NCBI RefSeq assembly: GCF_003473485.1
Contig: NC_053048.1
Span: forward strand, 35,522,755-35,586,754
Length of the DNA: 64,000 bases
Direction of reading: 5' to 3'
Source: Medicago truncatula
Lineage: Eukaryota; Streptophyta; Magnoliopsida; Fabales; Fabaceae
The stretch's first letter is position 1, and each line of letters starts with the position of its first letter. The position numbers were made by a program, and so were the translations under genes. Positions 23,872-36,092 of the stretch are shown here, in pieces. Under the pieces are notes generated by a model. That model did not search any database. It was not told where the DNA came from and saw nothing but the letters and a program-made list of their open reading frames with translations.

Positions 23872-26731
23872 ATGGCGAACCCAGAAGCAAAGCTCGAAAC
23901 TTTCTTGCAGTGGCTACAGGTTTGTTAACTTGGTTTGTAATTTAAGGCCTAATGGTAAAACATGTTAAGCCTTTATACCATTCGATGGTGAATTTTCAAA
24001 ATGGTTTTTTTGCATAGTTTTGAATGTTGATTTGGTTTTGAATTCAGGCAAATGGGGTGGAGCTACGAGGTTGCAATATCAAGTACTGTGATTCCAGAAA
24101 AGGGTTTGGCATATTTTGTGATAAAGATGTTTCTGATGGTAATCATGTACTAATATCAATATGAATGGATTTTATTGTAGTTGGAGTTTGTTACTGGTTA
24201 GCATATAATTTTGTTATTGTCATTGTTTTGAATTGGATATAATAGTATGTACGAGTTAGGACCTAACTCAACTGATGATGCCTATATTGTTAGGCTGGAA
24301 ATTCGAACCCGGGACTTCGTAGTCGTGTGTTTCAGTGGTACTTGCCACTTCGTCTATAGACAAAAAAATGGATATAATGTGAAATTCTATTAATGCCATT
24401 TTATTGCAATATTGGATACTGAATTTAGGTCCTGTCTGGATATACAACTTAATTAAGTGTTTATAGCATAAGCGCTTATTGTATAAGTGCTTATGTATAA
24501 GATATTTCGATAAAAAAAGATAAAACAACTGATTTTGATAAAAAGCTATTTTCATATAAGCTATAAGCTATTTTCATATGCTATGAACTTATCGAAATAA
24601 ACTGAAAACAACTGATGGACATGTCATAAGTTGTTTTCAGAAGCTCTCCTAAACAGTATCACATGTGCTTATGACAATAAACAAGCTCAAACAAGTCAAT
24701 TCAAATAGCTTCATACCCATCTTGGCTATGAAGCAAAAAAAAAAGTCATTCTTCAGAAAACAGCAAAAGTTTGAGACGCTGATCGCTAAATGTTCTTATG
24801 CGAAACATTTTAACCCTGAACAGTGTTTATTGCTATGTGCCTTACTTTTTGAAAACAGAGAAAGTAATTTTGGTTTTCTTTGAAAAAAGGGATTTTGTTG
24901 GTTGTTCCACTAGAATTATCAATTACTCCAATGAGGGTATTGCAAGATCCTTTTCTAGGACCAGAATGTAGAGCATTGTTTGAAGAAGGAGATGTAGATG
25001 ACAGGCTCTTAATGATGTTGTTATTGACGGTGGAGCGTTTGCGCAAGGATTCTCTATGGAAACCGTATGTATGGTTTATTTTGTTTTACTTTTATGGTTC
25101 AGAACTTCAGATTGTGTTGGGAGTTTCACTCACTTGTGGAGATGCTGAAATTTTAACAGGTACCTTGATATGCTTCCAACCACTTTTGGAAATACACTTT
25201 GGTTTAGTGAAGAGGAACTTCAAGAGCTAAGAGGAACAACATTATATCGTGCAACTGAATTACAGGTAATATACATGATGAAGTTCATCTTTTGATACCA
25301 TTAACCAATTTGAGTAAACCTGTATTTTACTAGCTAATTTAAATACACTGCATTATTAATAAAACATGCTGGTTGGCCAGTGGTCATCCATGTGTTGGTT
25401 TCTATGCTTTATGTGTTTCCCGAAATTTTAAAAAACAATCTGTGTGAAGTTATGATTGCTCTCTTCTGAGCTCTGAAGCTCTATTCTATTTCCTTCCTTG
25501 AAAAAAATAGTTAATTTAAAGCGGTCGTCTGCAGTATACTTTTTTAGTAATCACTGAATGATATAGTGTTGTGAAATAGCAGCTATAGCTGCGTTATATC
25601 ATAGAGATATTTAAACAAATTGCTATTGTTCCACGATACGTTATTTACTACAAAGTGTTGTTATATAGAGTCAATTGCGGCGCTATATCGCTGTGGCATA
25701 TCAGAATTAAAGAATCCGCTATTTTCCGCGATTGACAACACTAGAATGTTATATGAGGAGTATGCACTAGAATGTTATATAGAGTCAAAGTCAACATTAC
25801 CTAAAAGCCAAACCTAGCTATTCTAATATAATCTCCATGGTGTAATGGGTATGTAGCTTTTATTTATGGCTTTTTTGAACCTTTCAGGCAAACAGATTTA
25901 GGCAATTGCGATAGAACGAGATGTCATTTCTGGCATTAACTTGTTTCCATTGTATTTTGAAGTATTTGATGACTGTCTTGTCTTGCAGAAGAAAAGCCTG
26001 TTGAATTTGTATGAAACTAAAGTGAAGGATATAGTAAAGAAACTTTTGACTCTTGACAGCGATTCTGAGAAGTATGTGTTTGGTAAAATTGTTTTTTTGT
26101 TTTTGTTTTTGTTTTCTAGTTTATGTTTTTAAGTGGTTTATTTGTATTTGACATAGACCTGTTAAAATTTTGACATCTTAAAGTTTGATTTAATTATTGT
26201 TAGGTTTATGTCATTCATGTTAATTTGGTTTTGAAAATGAGAACTACGATTTTGAAAGTATAATTTACCAGTACGTTCACTGCTTCACTTTATATGAAAA
26301 CCATTATTGCACTAAATATACTAAATAACTAGTTATTACTCATTTTTTAAGTTTATACGTTCAAGGCTATATACCTTCTCAACTACCTTCAGGATGATAA
26401 ATTGAAACGTGTTTTGTAGATATTGCTTTCTAACTGCAATTTTATAAGTTTCAAACATACATTTACGATGGTTCTCTTGTGTATGCCCTGTTTTTCCAGA
26501 GAGGTGTGCTTTGAAGATTTCCTTTGGTATGTACTTCTAGTGAACTTGTATATGAGTATGACTTCAACTAACTCCTTGGAGGTTGATATCCGACTTGCAT
26601 TCATGCTAGGGCAAATTCAGTATTTTGGAGCCGTGCTTTGAACACTCCATTGCCTCGTTCTTATGTATTTCCTGAGATGCAAGATGTTCATCAGAGTTGC
26701 ACTCCAAAAGCTGATGAAAATGGTTAGTCCA

Positions 26732-26763
<32 letters not shown>

Positions 26764-29700
26764 GTGTTTAACTGATTTCCTGTAAAGATTGTCTCCTGTG
26801 ATGTGTCCAGTGGATGGGTCTCCGTTTAGTATTTCTCTGATTTTTTTTGGTTAAAATTGATATTAAAGTAAGGAAGTTATATTGCAGGAAGCCAAGTCAC
26901 AAAATCTGACGATCTAACCAAGGAAACTACACATAGCACAGTGCAAGGAGATACTGTTTGGGTTGAGGGTCTTGTACCTGGCATTGACTTTTGCAACCAT
27001 GGTAAATTGTTGCTTGATGCTCTAATATTTCACTTTACTATGTGCTTTCAAAATGCTTTCCTTGTTTTTTCATTGATTGGGATCTGATTTTTTGCCCCTT
27101 GATATATTTTTTATATGATACGTATTCTTAGACCTTCACTAAACACCTTATAAATATTGGTCATTAATTTCTTGCACAGCATCATAGTCCTTATGATCAA
27201 ACAGCTGATATTTCTAATATATACATACATATACATATACATGCATGTCTGGATTTGTGGCCGGCTAAATTACTTTTCTTGCCATATACGGTAGTATGGT
27301 AGATATATCAAATGCCTCATGAGAATATGTGATTTACCTTGATTACATGGCCAATCAGATTTGAAGCCAATAGCAACATGGGAAGTTGATGGAACTGGCT
27401 TAACAACAGGAGTTCCTGTCTCCATGTATCTTCTCTCCGGTAACATTCTTTTTATGCGTTTTTAGTCTTGCACGTGTATTTGACTTAATTGAATTTCTAA
27501 CTTAATTTCATTTTGGTTTCTCTCCTTCCATTTAAACAGTTTCATAAAATCACATTTCATGAAATTATTCCCCTTTAATTCATTGTTTTCTTGGCTGTAA
27601 AGCTGCTCAAAGTCCCTTGCAGATTGATCGAGAAATTTCCATTAGTTATGGCAACAAGGGAAATGAGGTACTTTATATGGTCCCATGATTGAAAAACAAA
27701 ACACAATTTTTATTCTATGGTTTACTTTTCTCTTTTCTTCTCTTCTTTTGATTGAGCATTGTTGAATGAGTGAGAGCATAGGCATAATATTGTGAATCGT
27801 CTCAACTATACAGCAAAGTCGATTTTATATAGGCTTACAACAATAAATACAAAATAAATAAACGAGATATTATTCCTATTTAGATGATATGACATGATGC
27901 AATATGCCTGTACAACAAATATATAGATTTCAATATATTTTCATCAAGCACCAATATGATATGATGCTATCAAAGAGGTATGCAAGGGAAACATACGGCT
28001 TACCATATGAGTTTTCCACGTGCTCAGTTCTGGTTCAATGCTTTGTTGGCTGTTTATTCAAATTGACTGAACAAAAGGTTTAATAGAACTGGATCCATAA
28101 TTTACTGATCAATAAAATTCCATCAAGGCATTGGATCATACACTAGGCCTTTTAGCTTACTGGACTCGCTATTTGAAATTTTGAATACATGCTTGCGTAT
28201 GATATTTTACTAAATGCATGAGCCCAGTGGAACTCTGTTCTGTTGAAGGCAGATGTGTAAGTTGCTTTGAAGCTTATTTCAAGTGTTAACATGGTTTCCA
28301 TATTTTTCCACTTGATGCAGGAACTTCTATATCTGTATGGTTTCGTCATTGATGGTAACACAGATGACTACCTCATGGTAATGGCTTACACTTGTATCCT
28401 GTGCACCAAGACTAAAATTTATACCTAACATATTACTTCCATTCCTTAGTTGTTTCTGTTGACATGATTCAGTTTCTGTTGTCCCTCAGGTCCATTATCC
28501 TTCAGAAGCAATCAATACTATTTCTTTTTCAGAGTCTAAAAGCCAGCTTCTTGAAGTGCAGGTATGCCAATAATTTGACTTCAACTTTATGCAATTCTTT
28601 TAAGTAGAATATGATTTATTTTAGGCTTAAATATGTAAAACGTCCCTGTAATTTCGCGTGTTTTTGCAAATCGTCCCTGTATCTTTTTTGTTTCAAAATC
28701 ATCCTAAGTTACTAGCCGTTTGCAATTCGTCCCTCCCGTTAACTCCCGTTACAAAAACGTTGTGGTGGCAGACGGAGACACACGCGGCGAAGTGTGAGTT
28801 GGCAAAAGCTTGCTTATGTGTCAAGAGAGATGATGAGTGGTTAGAAAGGAGGGACCAAAACCAAAAACGCAAAATTGCAGAGGGATGAAATTAAAAAAAC
28901 TTACATTTTGTTCATTCCTCTCCCTCTATTTTTTCTTCTTCATCTCCAACCCCAATTAAAACTCTACCATCTTAAGCATTAACATATTTTAGTCTGCAAG
29001 TACCAAGCATCACTCACATGTTAAACCACAACAGGAACATAAATAAACCCATTTTTCCCATTTAGTGTTAAACCCAAACCCAAAAATTCATAAATCCTCA
29101 AACAAGACAGATCCAAAAGCACCCTTTTGTTCATGCAACAACTCAAAAATCCAACACATACACGTTTTAATTCATCCAAAAGGGTAGTCGATTCCACAAG
29201 AAAAACCAAATTTTGGAGGAGAAACTTGAAAGGAGAAATTGTGAGTAAGTGAGTTAACTAGAGATGGGTGAAAAGGAACCGTTTACTTGCAAGATTCGAG
29301 AATGTCCCACAAATTATTGACCCCCATTGTTGTAATGGAGAATGAGTGATTGTTCTACAGGTTTGAGAGGGATAATTTCAGAGTATCAAATCTCAAACGC
29401 TTGATCCAAAAGTACACCTAGATGTGCAATGTTTCTTCTTCTCCTTTCCTTCCATGATTCTTTTTCTTGTTTCAATAGAAAAGAAAGAAAAAGAAGTAGA
29501 TATTTGCAATTCGTTCAGCCATGTTTCTGTTGGTGATTCCCCATGTTACTTCTCTTTTTGAACCCATTCAACAACACACTCAGCTCACCCTTCTTTTCTA
29601 TTCTTCTCATGAAATCAATGAATTCAAGTGGTATCATGAGCCTTTACCTAGTGTGAAGTGTTCTTGATTTTGGGGAGAAAAACTAAGAATATGTTGATGC

Positions 29701-31631
29701 ACTCTTATCATCAAAAATCCAACACATACACATTTTTAACTGGGATTGGAGATGAAGAAATTGGGGTTGGAGATGAAGAAGAAAAAAATAGAGGGAGAGG
29801 AATGAACTAAATTTACTTTTTTTTTTTTTTAATTTCATCCCTCTGCAATTTTGCGCTTTTGGTTTTGGTCCCTCCTTTCTAACCACTCATCATCTCTCTT
29901 GACACATAAGCAAGCTTTTGCCAACTCACACTTCACCACGTGTGTCTCCGTCTGCCACCACAACGTTTTTGTAACGGGAGGGCCGAATTGCAAACGATTG
30001 GCAACTTACAAGGATGATTTTGAAACAAAAAAAGATACAGGGACGATTTGCAAAAACACGCGAAGTTACAGGGACGTTTTGCATATTAAAGCCTTTATTT
30101 TACCTATTTGATATTATCTATTGTTTTAAAGCTTCCCTCTTTTGTAAATTCAGTTTCTGTTATTTTGGTTTTGTTTACAGAAGGCTGAAATGAGATGTCT
30201 TTTACCCAAAACTCTGCTGGATAATGGATTTTTTCCATCAGGCACCGAAAACAGTGGAGAAAATAACAAGAGCAACAAAGTTTGCAAATATAGTTGGAGT
30301 GGTCAGCGCAAGACTCCATCTTATGTAGACAAGCTTGTTTTTCCTGAGAAATTTATGGCTACCTTGAGGACCATAGCCATGCAAGAGGATGAGCTTTTCA
30401 AGGTTTCGTCAATGCTTGAAGAGGTGCAGTTTCTATGCAATATATTTTTTAATGGTTCAGTTACTTAGCTCCAGCCTTAGTCACTGAAACTGCATTTCTA
30501 TCTCAAGATATACCACATACATGATACCCTTTTTCATCACTTGTCTATTGCAAGTGATATGATTTTTTCTGCTATTTGGATAAGCAACTTAATTAACCAC
30601 TTGTAACATAAGTGCTTATCATATAATTGATTATGCCAGTAGATGGAAAAAGCTAAACTTAGCTAACCCAAGCAGACTATTGATATGTAATACTCTGCTT
30701 TTTGCCATCAGGACAGCATATGAAAATTGTATGATGCATTTATCTTTCAAAGACAAAATAGACCGGGCAATTTTGTTTTCATTTGGACTATTTAGTTTCA
30801 ATTTCATCAGAATTCAACATTAATACAATTTTTATTCTGTCACATGAAGCTTGTTGGACCTGAAGGGGAGAGACAATTATCAGATATAGATGTCCAGTCA
30901 GCAATATGGGAGGTTTGCGGTGATTCTGGAGCTTTACAATTGCTAGTTGATCTTCTTCATGTCAAGTGAGTGGCAGGAATTACATAACAACTATAACAGT
31001 TGATTGTATATATATTAATCGTTAACTATAACCTAAAATATATTTAGTGTCTAAATCCTACACTACATGCTTCTTTGCAACTTGATTATGCAAATGAAGT
31101 TGAATGTTCTTTTTTATATCCGATGCACCATTTCACTTATTGAAGAAAAAAGGACAAACTAGAGTATCAACATTGATGTATCTTGTGTGCAATGCCTAAT
31201 TTGCTTTCATATATTCACTGCATTTAAGGTTAATGGACCTTGAAGAGCATTCTGGAACAGAGGAAAATGACTTTGAATTGCTCAAGAAGGCCCTTATCAT
31301 TGATAGCCAGGAAGATAGCAAACAGTATGCAATTATAAATTTTCATAAGCTCTGCAATTGCATGATATCTATAATCATCATTTTTCACCCTAAGTAAAAC
31401 TTGCATTTCTCACTAATTTTCCTACAATATATTGATGTCTTTGTAATACCTTTTTATTAATTTCCTTTAAGCAGAATGGCAAATGACTCAGAGGAAACAA
31501 CGTTGATGACTAGAAACAAATGGTCTGCTATTGTATATAGACGAGGTCAAAAGCAGCTAACTCGATTATTCTTGAAAGAAGCAGAACATGCTCTGCACTT
31601 ATCGATGAGCGAAGAGATGGCTGTTCCTTGA
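23872..31631 (+). CDS. SET-domain protein methyltransferase, Rubisco LSMT/SETD family
   Basis: Sixteen exons: 23872-23919, 24048-24138, 24890-25064, 25160-25265, 25989-26071, 26500-26526, 26610-26722, 26888-27001, 27359-27439, 27603-27667, 28321-28377, 28490-28561, 30181-30423, 30850-30965, 31229-31324, 31475-31631. They total 1644 nt, or 547 aa. SET features are RKGFGIF near residues 34-39 (start of the domain), GIDFCNHD ending near 253 (the NH motif that binds AdoMet) and SYGNKGNEELLYLYGF from about 294. A Rubs-subst-bind-like helical C-terminus follows. The family methylates lysine (or histidine) on soluble proteins such as Rubisco large subunit, aldolase or actin. The target here is unknown, and there is no obvious plastid transit peptide. 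Exon 6 is only 27 nt. Intron 12 carries a 1.47-kb Mutator-like element, and introns 2 and 4 hold SINE- and MITE-like pieces. Confidence 0.92.
24235..24362 (-). mobile_element. tRNA-derived SINE-like copy
   Basis: On the minus strand a box A-like AGTGGCAAGTACCACTG is followed by a box B-like CCCGGGTTCGAATTTCC, spacing typical of a tRNA-related SINE promoter. It lies in intron 2 of the SET gene. Ends are approximate. Confidence 0.45.
24420..24665. mobile_element. MITE-like element with AAGTGCTTAT repeats
   Basis: Repeated GCATAAGCGCTTAT and GTATAAGTGCTTATG near one end, and CATAAGTTGTTTTCAGAAGC and CACATGTGCTTATGAC near the other, form imperfect inverted repeats. A related piece (ACATAAGTGCTTATCATATA) lies at 30605. 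A common legume MITE type, superfamily not assigned. Confidence 0.45.
25565..25742. mobile_element. MITE with AGTGTTGT terminal repeats (178 bp)
   Basis: Starts AGTGTTGTGAAATAGC and ends GCTATTTTCCGCGATTGACAACACT, near-complementary tips with internal GCGCTATATCGC motifs. hAT-like by appearance, but flanking 8-bp duplications are not clear. It lies in intron 4 of the SET gene. Confidence 0.55.
26732..26757. repeat. (CT)n microsatellite
   Basis: Thirteen CT units beginning 9 bp after the intron 7 donor of the SET gene. Confidence 0.95.
28624..30093. mobile_element. Mutator-like TIR element, 1470 bp, in SET gene intron 12
   Basis: Terminal inverted repeats of about 333 bp (28624-28956 and 29760-30093) start GGCTTAAATATG and end CATATTAAAGCC, with high identity along their length (for example ACGTCCCTGTAATTTCGCG against CGCGAAGTTACAGGGACGT). 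Exact 9-bp target duplications TTTATTTTA flank it at 28615-28623 and 30094-30102, diagnostic of the Mutator superfamily. The 0.8-kb interior has no recognisable transposase; a short minus-strand frame at 29021-29209 has no known domain. A non-autonomous MULE. High TIR identity and a perfect duplication suggest a fairly recent insertion. Both splice sites of the host intron are intact. Confidence 0.9.
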
Positions 31632-32362
31632 TAACCATGTCACATTGTAAAGTTCCTCTTGTTACCTGATCTTTAGTCCAAGTTAGATTTTTATTCATTG
31701 TCAATTCAGTTCTTGGCAGTTTACATGATTGTTCGAAGGGTTATTTAGCTCCAATTTTTTAGTGTTGAAAGTTGATTCTTAAAAATGTCTGTGACATCTA
31801 TAATTCTTATACTCTATTCGCACGCCCTTAATTGGGGTGAAAATGAAGTTTTTATGATAAACAAATAATATGAAGAACTTATTCTTGCTCTACCAAACTA
31901 ATGTTGCCAAAGAGTTTGAATTTTCTTGAGCAATTCATTTAAACATTTATTGTTCAATACATCGATGATCATTAGATTGAGATTAGATGGCGCAGAAAGC
32001 TAATGAATTGATTCCTTCAAACTCAAAATACCGAGTTTGAAATTTGGTCCCTTTGATCTTGATCCAATAGTCACTAATGTGTTCACAATGTGAATTTGTG
32101 GAATTTGTGACAGCAACAAAGTTAAATCTTTTAGAAACAATTGTGTTATTTTGACATTGAGATCCATACACCGTATATGACATAGTTCGCATTTATCTTT
32201 GGCTTACTTTTTTTTTTTTTTTTATCTTTTACAGCTTAAAAACATTTGAAATACACAAAATAATCAAAAGAAAATTGTATTTGGCATCACAATTTCGATG
32301 TCAAAAGATAATTTATCTATAAAAGGTAAATTTTAACAAAATATTAGGAGGTCTCTTTTGGT
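31632..32362. other. Intergenic after the SET gene
   Basis: 3' UTR and flank of the SET gene, then AT-rich sequence. No gene is recognised. Confidence 0.4.
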
Positions 32363-32992
32363 ATAACTCATTACTTTTTCATCATATAAAAAAAAATCTT
32401 ATTTGTAACAAAAAAGAACACATCCTTGAGTCGGAGATGATGCCCTGACTCAAGGCAAGATTAATTTTCACGTACTCATATTAATTTAAGTAAAAAAATA
32501 ATAATGAATTAGCTATCTCTTTGTACAACCGTAGAGATTAATCTTTTCAACTAAGTAGAACCACAATAGATTTAGCTCTATTGCATTATCAGGATTGAGT
32601 TTGACCTTACAACATCTCTTTAAACTCAAAGATATCTCTTATCATCTCATCCAAGTGTTTTTTTTAATAATTTTGTATTTATGTATTTTAGAAGTGCATA
32701 AAAAAAAATTGTTAAAAAAAAAGGTGCCTAAATATATGTGAACCATTTATTATTTTGGGTTAAATATGTTTTTAATCCTTACATTTTGTGTCCATTTAAA
32801 TAATACTCCCTACATTTCATTAAATGTTTTTAAAATCCTCACATTTTATCCCCGTTATCAAAATTAGCCTCTGTTGTTAATTCTCTAAGGGAATGTTTTT
32901 AAGTCCGTGTTGTTAATCAAGCAAAATATAAAATATTTATCAAGTAAAATTAATACAAATTTTGAAAAATATAAAATATTATAGAAACTTAT
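32363..32992 (+). repeat. Direct repeat, left copy (630 bp)
   Basis: Nearly the same sequence recurs at 34344-34978 in the same orientation, starting ATAACTCATTACTT and ending TATAGAAACTTAT. Shared landmarks are GGTCGGAGATGATGCCCT-like text, TTGTACAACCGTAGAGATTA and GGGTTAAATATGTTTTTAAT. The copies could be two insertions of one dispersed repeat, a duplication, or terminal repeats of an old element. They do not start TG and end CA, so the LTR reading is weak. Confidence 0.8.
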
Positions 32993-34343
32993 GGTGTGTT
33001 TGGCCTGACTTTTTCTCAACTTCTCTTCTACTTCAAAGAAGAAGCAGGGTCAAACAGTATTTTGGGTGTGTTTGGCCTAGCTTTTTTGAGGTTTAGAAGC
33101 TACTTTAAAACTAAAGTTGAAAATAAGAACTTTGTAAATTAAGTTAAAGTTGTTTGGTATTAGCTATATTTTTTATAGGTTCAAAAAATAACTTTAAGCC
33201 TAAAAAGTTTGGTAATTTAGTTTTTTCACTTATAATTTTCTTTATTAGTTATCATAATTGAATTAAGCATTTAACTAATCGGTTTTTTTGACAAATGCAT
33301 TTAATTAATAGGTATTATCACTATTTTTATACATATGCATCTAATTATTGATAGAGATATTTCACATGCACCTAATTTAACACGTTCATATAACTTCATA
33401 TCACCAGGTGAATATTGTTTTTTTTTTTTTACACAAACGAGCTAACTATTGGTGGAAATATGTTCTTTATACAATTTTGTGAAATATTTTATACAGGAAC
33501 AAGTATAACAAAGTGATCTCTCAAAAAAAAAAAGTATAACAAAGTGACTAATATATGGTAAAATATTATTAGATATATAAGTAGAGAAATTTTTACACCA
33601 ATACAAATCCTTTATAAATTAAATTACGAAATTTCTTATAAAATTCTATTTTAATGTATTAAAAAACCTATCTAAAAAATGGACAATGAATTTCATCAAT
33701 TCAACCAGTGAATTAAAACTTTTTATTTATTTGAAAAATTGAAAATAAAAAAGAAAATATTAATAATATATGTATGAATAAATAAAAAAATTAAAAAGAC
33801 ATAATAAGATATAAAAATATAAATCTAAAAATAAATAAATTTAGCAAGATAAAAGAAATACGCACACAAAATAAGAGAAGGAAGAAAAGGTGCTGATAAA
33901 TAAAATTGAATAAAAGATGTTATTGAATTAAAGTGGGGAATCAAACATAAAATTAAGACTAATAAAATAACAAAATGAGTTTGCTGGGAATCGAAGATGG
34001 AGGTAGAGGTTAATGCTCCGCATAAGTTTGTTTAAAGTTCATTTCAACAACTTCTATAATAGCTTCCTTAACAAAACTCTTTCGAAAAAAAGTCACTTAT
34101 ATTTTACAAAGAAAAATTCAATTAAAGGAGCTATTACAGAAGTTGTTAAAAAAGTCACTAAAAACATCCCCACAAAATACAATTTATTAAACAATCCTTC
34201 AAAATTATAATGTTATTGAATGCCACGTGTTTTTTTTAATTAAAAAGAATTTTAATTGAATACCACAAAATTGTTTTTAAATTTTAAAAAATATTGATTG
34301 AATACCACAAGACTTATTTAGATTAAATAAAAATGTTAATTGA
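32993..34343. other. Spacer between the direct repeats
   Basis: 1.35 kb, AT-rich. It begins with MITE-like tips (GGTGTGTTTGGCCTGACTTT at 32993 and GGGTGTGTTTGGCCTAGC at 33064). No coding sequence, primer-binding site or polypurine tract is recognised. Confidence 0.5.
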
Positions 34344-34978
34344 ATAACTCATTACTTCTTCATCATATAAAAAAAAAATCTTATTTGTAACAAAAAAAGA
34401 ATAGATCCTTGGGTCGGAGATGATGCCCTCACTTAAGGCAAGATTAATTTTCGCGCACTTCATATTAATCTAAGTATAAAAAAAAAAATGAATTAGCTAT
34501 CTCTTTGTACAACCGTAGAGATTAATCTTTTCAACTAAGTAGAACTGCAATAGATTTAGCTCTATTGCATTATCAGGATTGAGTTTGACCTTACAACATC
34601 TCGTTAAACTCAAAGATATCTCTTATCATCTCATCTAAGTGTTTTTTAATAATCAGTTGTATGTATGTATTTTAGAAGTGCCTAATTTTTTTTTTGTTAA
34701 AAAAAAATGCCTAAATATATGTGAACCGTTTATTATTTTGGGTTAAATATGTTTTTAATCCTTATATTTTGCGCCCATTTAAAGAATACTCCCTACATTT
34801 TATTAAATGTTTTTAAAATCCTCACATTTTATTTCAGTTATCAAAATTAACCTATGTTGTTAATTTTCTAACCGAATGTTGTTAAGTCCGTGCTGTTAAT
34901 CATCAAGCAAAAGATAAAATATTTATCAAGTAAAATTAATACAAATTTTGAAAAATATAAAATATTATAGAAACTTAT
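34344..34978 (+). repeat. Direct repeat, right copy (635 bp)
   Basis: Pairs with 32363-32992 at an offset of about 1981 bp. Homology breaks abruptly at both ends: left flank AATTG against TTGGT, right flank AAATAAAAGG against GGTGTGTTTG. Confidence 0.8.
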
Positions 34979-36092
34979 AAATAAAAGGTTTTAAGGGCAA
35001 TAGTTAAGAAAACTGTAAAATAAAAAATAAAAAAAATATTGTTTTAAAAATATAAGTTTTACTTTCGATAAAGTAATTATTACACATTAGATTTATAGAA
35101 AGTTTTTTATTTTGGTTGCTTATTCATGAAAGTAGTATAGTCCTGATCAGCGAAAACAGAAAACCGTCTCGGAAGGTTGTTGACCATCCTTTGAATTGGA
35201 ATGTTTGGTACCATTTTCAGTGTTTTCCACTTTTTACAGCATCAAACCATTTCGTCACACATCTTGCAAGTACGAGGTAATAATTTCACTTCATCTTACA
35301 TTTATTTTTTTTTTGACAAAACTTCATCTTATATTTTATTAATCTCTTCTGTTTCCTTCAACCTTCTTCGCATATTTTCTAAAGAGATATCTGGTTTTGT
35401 TTTGTTTTGTTTGGTTCCTTTTTTCTTCATATTCTGCTGTTTGCCAAAGTTGAAATCTTCATATGTTTGATTATGTGGTGACTAAAATTGCTTTTAAATT
35501 CATCGTTTTGGTTAAAAATGAGTTAAATGTAAAACTAGTCATGTTTGGATATATTTATGTAAAAATGAGTTGACCAATACACTTTAGGACGTATTTACAT
35601 AAACATGGTTTGGGCAAGTGGAGAGAAGACATATAGATTATGTAGTACGAAGACTAAATCAGATTTAGGGTATTCGTATCGTTGGTTGGAAGTAGAGGAA
35701 AGATTAAAAAAAAGACCTAGAGATCAATGAGTTAGAGATATGATACATGAAATAACATTCTGACGTTGTTTGATCCATGTAGCCGATCCTATTTAATGGA
35801 GTAAGACTTGGTGGTTGTTTCAATTCAACCCATATGAGAGACGCACCACATCTTTACCCGAAACCTTAAGGCATTAGATTTATGAGGCATGTCACTTATA
35901 AAGTACTCAACCTTCACTTTTCCAAGCAATGTCAGACTTCTAACTCACCTCACACTTGCCACAACACGGTGAATTTTTTATTTTATTTTATGTCAGTAGT
36001 ATTTATTCTAGGATAAAGGCTTTTAATTTTATATTTTGGGGCTAATATTGTTATTTGTGTTCCTTTCTTCTTGAATGGGCTGTAGTTGAGGG
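34979..36092 (+). other. Promoter and 5' UTR intron of the DUF7642-like gene
   Basis: A probable leader exon ends at about 35275 (GCAAGTACGAG|GTAATAAT), and an acceptor GGGCTGTAG lies at about 36085, 7 bp before the start codon. An RTE-type LINE remnant lies inside the implied intron at about 35585-35830. Confidence 0.4.
35585..35830 (+). mobile_element. RTE-type LINE 3' remnant
   Basis: Ends with TTTGATCCATGTAGCCGATCC, and upstream AGACCTAGAGATCAATGAGTTAG matches the same region of the remnants at 38.0 and 44.0 kb. These correspond to the far C-terminus of an RTE-like reverse transcriptase polyprotein (degraded KRPRDQ-type text) and its 3' end. Dead fragment. Confidence 0.55.

Noticed and set aside
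24235-24362. tRNA gene suggested by box A and box B-like motifs
   Set aside because: No acceptor stem or cloverleaf could be drawn; the pattern fits a tRNA-derived SINE better.
29021-29209. 62-aa frame inside the Mutator-like element
   Set aside because: No recognisable domain and no support beyond being open.
32363-34978. LTR retrotransposon defined by the direct repeat pair
   Set aside because: No TG...CA ends, no primer-binding or polypurine site and no gag/pol text in the spacer; kept as a direct repeat of unknown origin.
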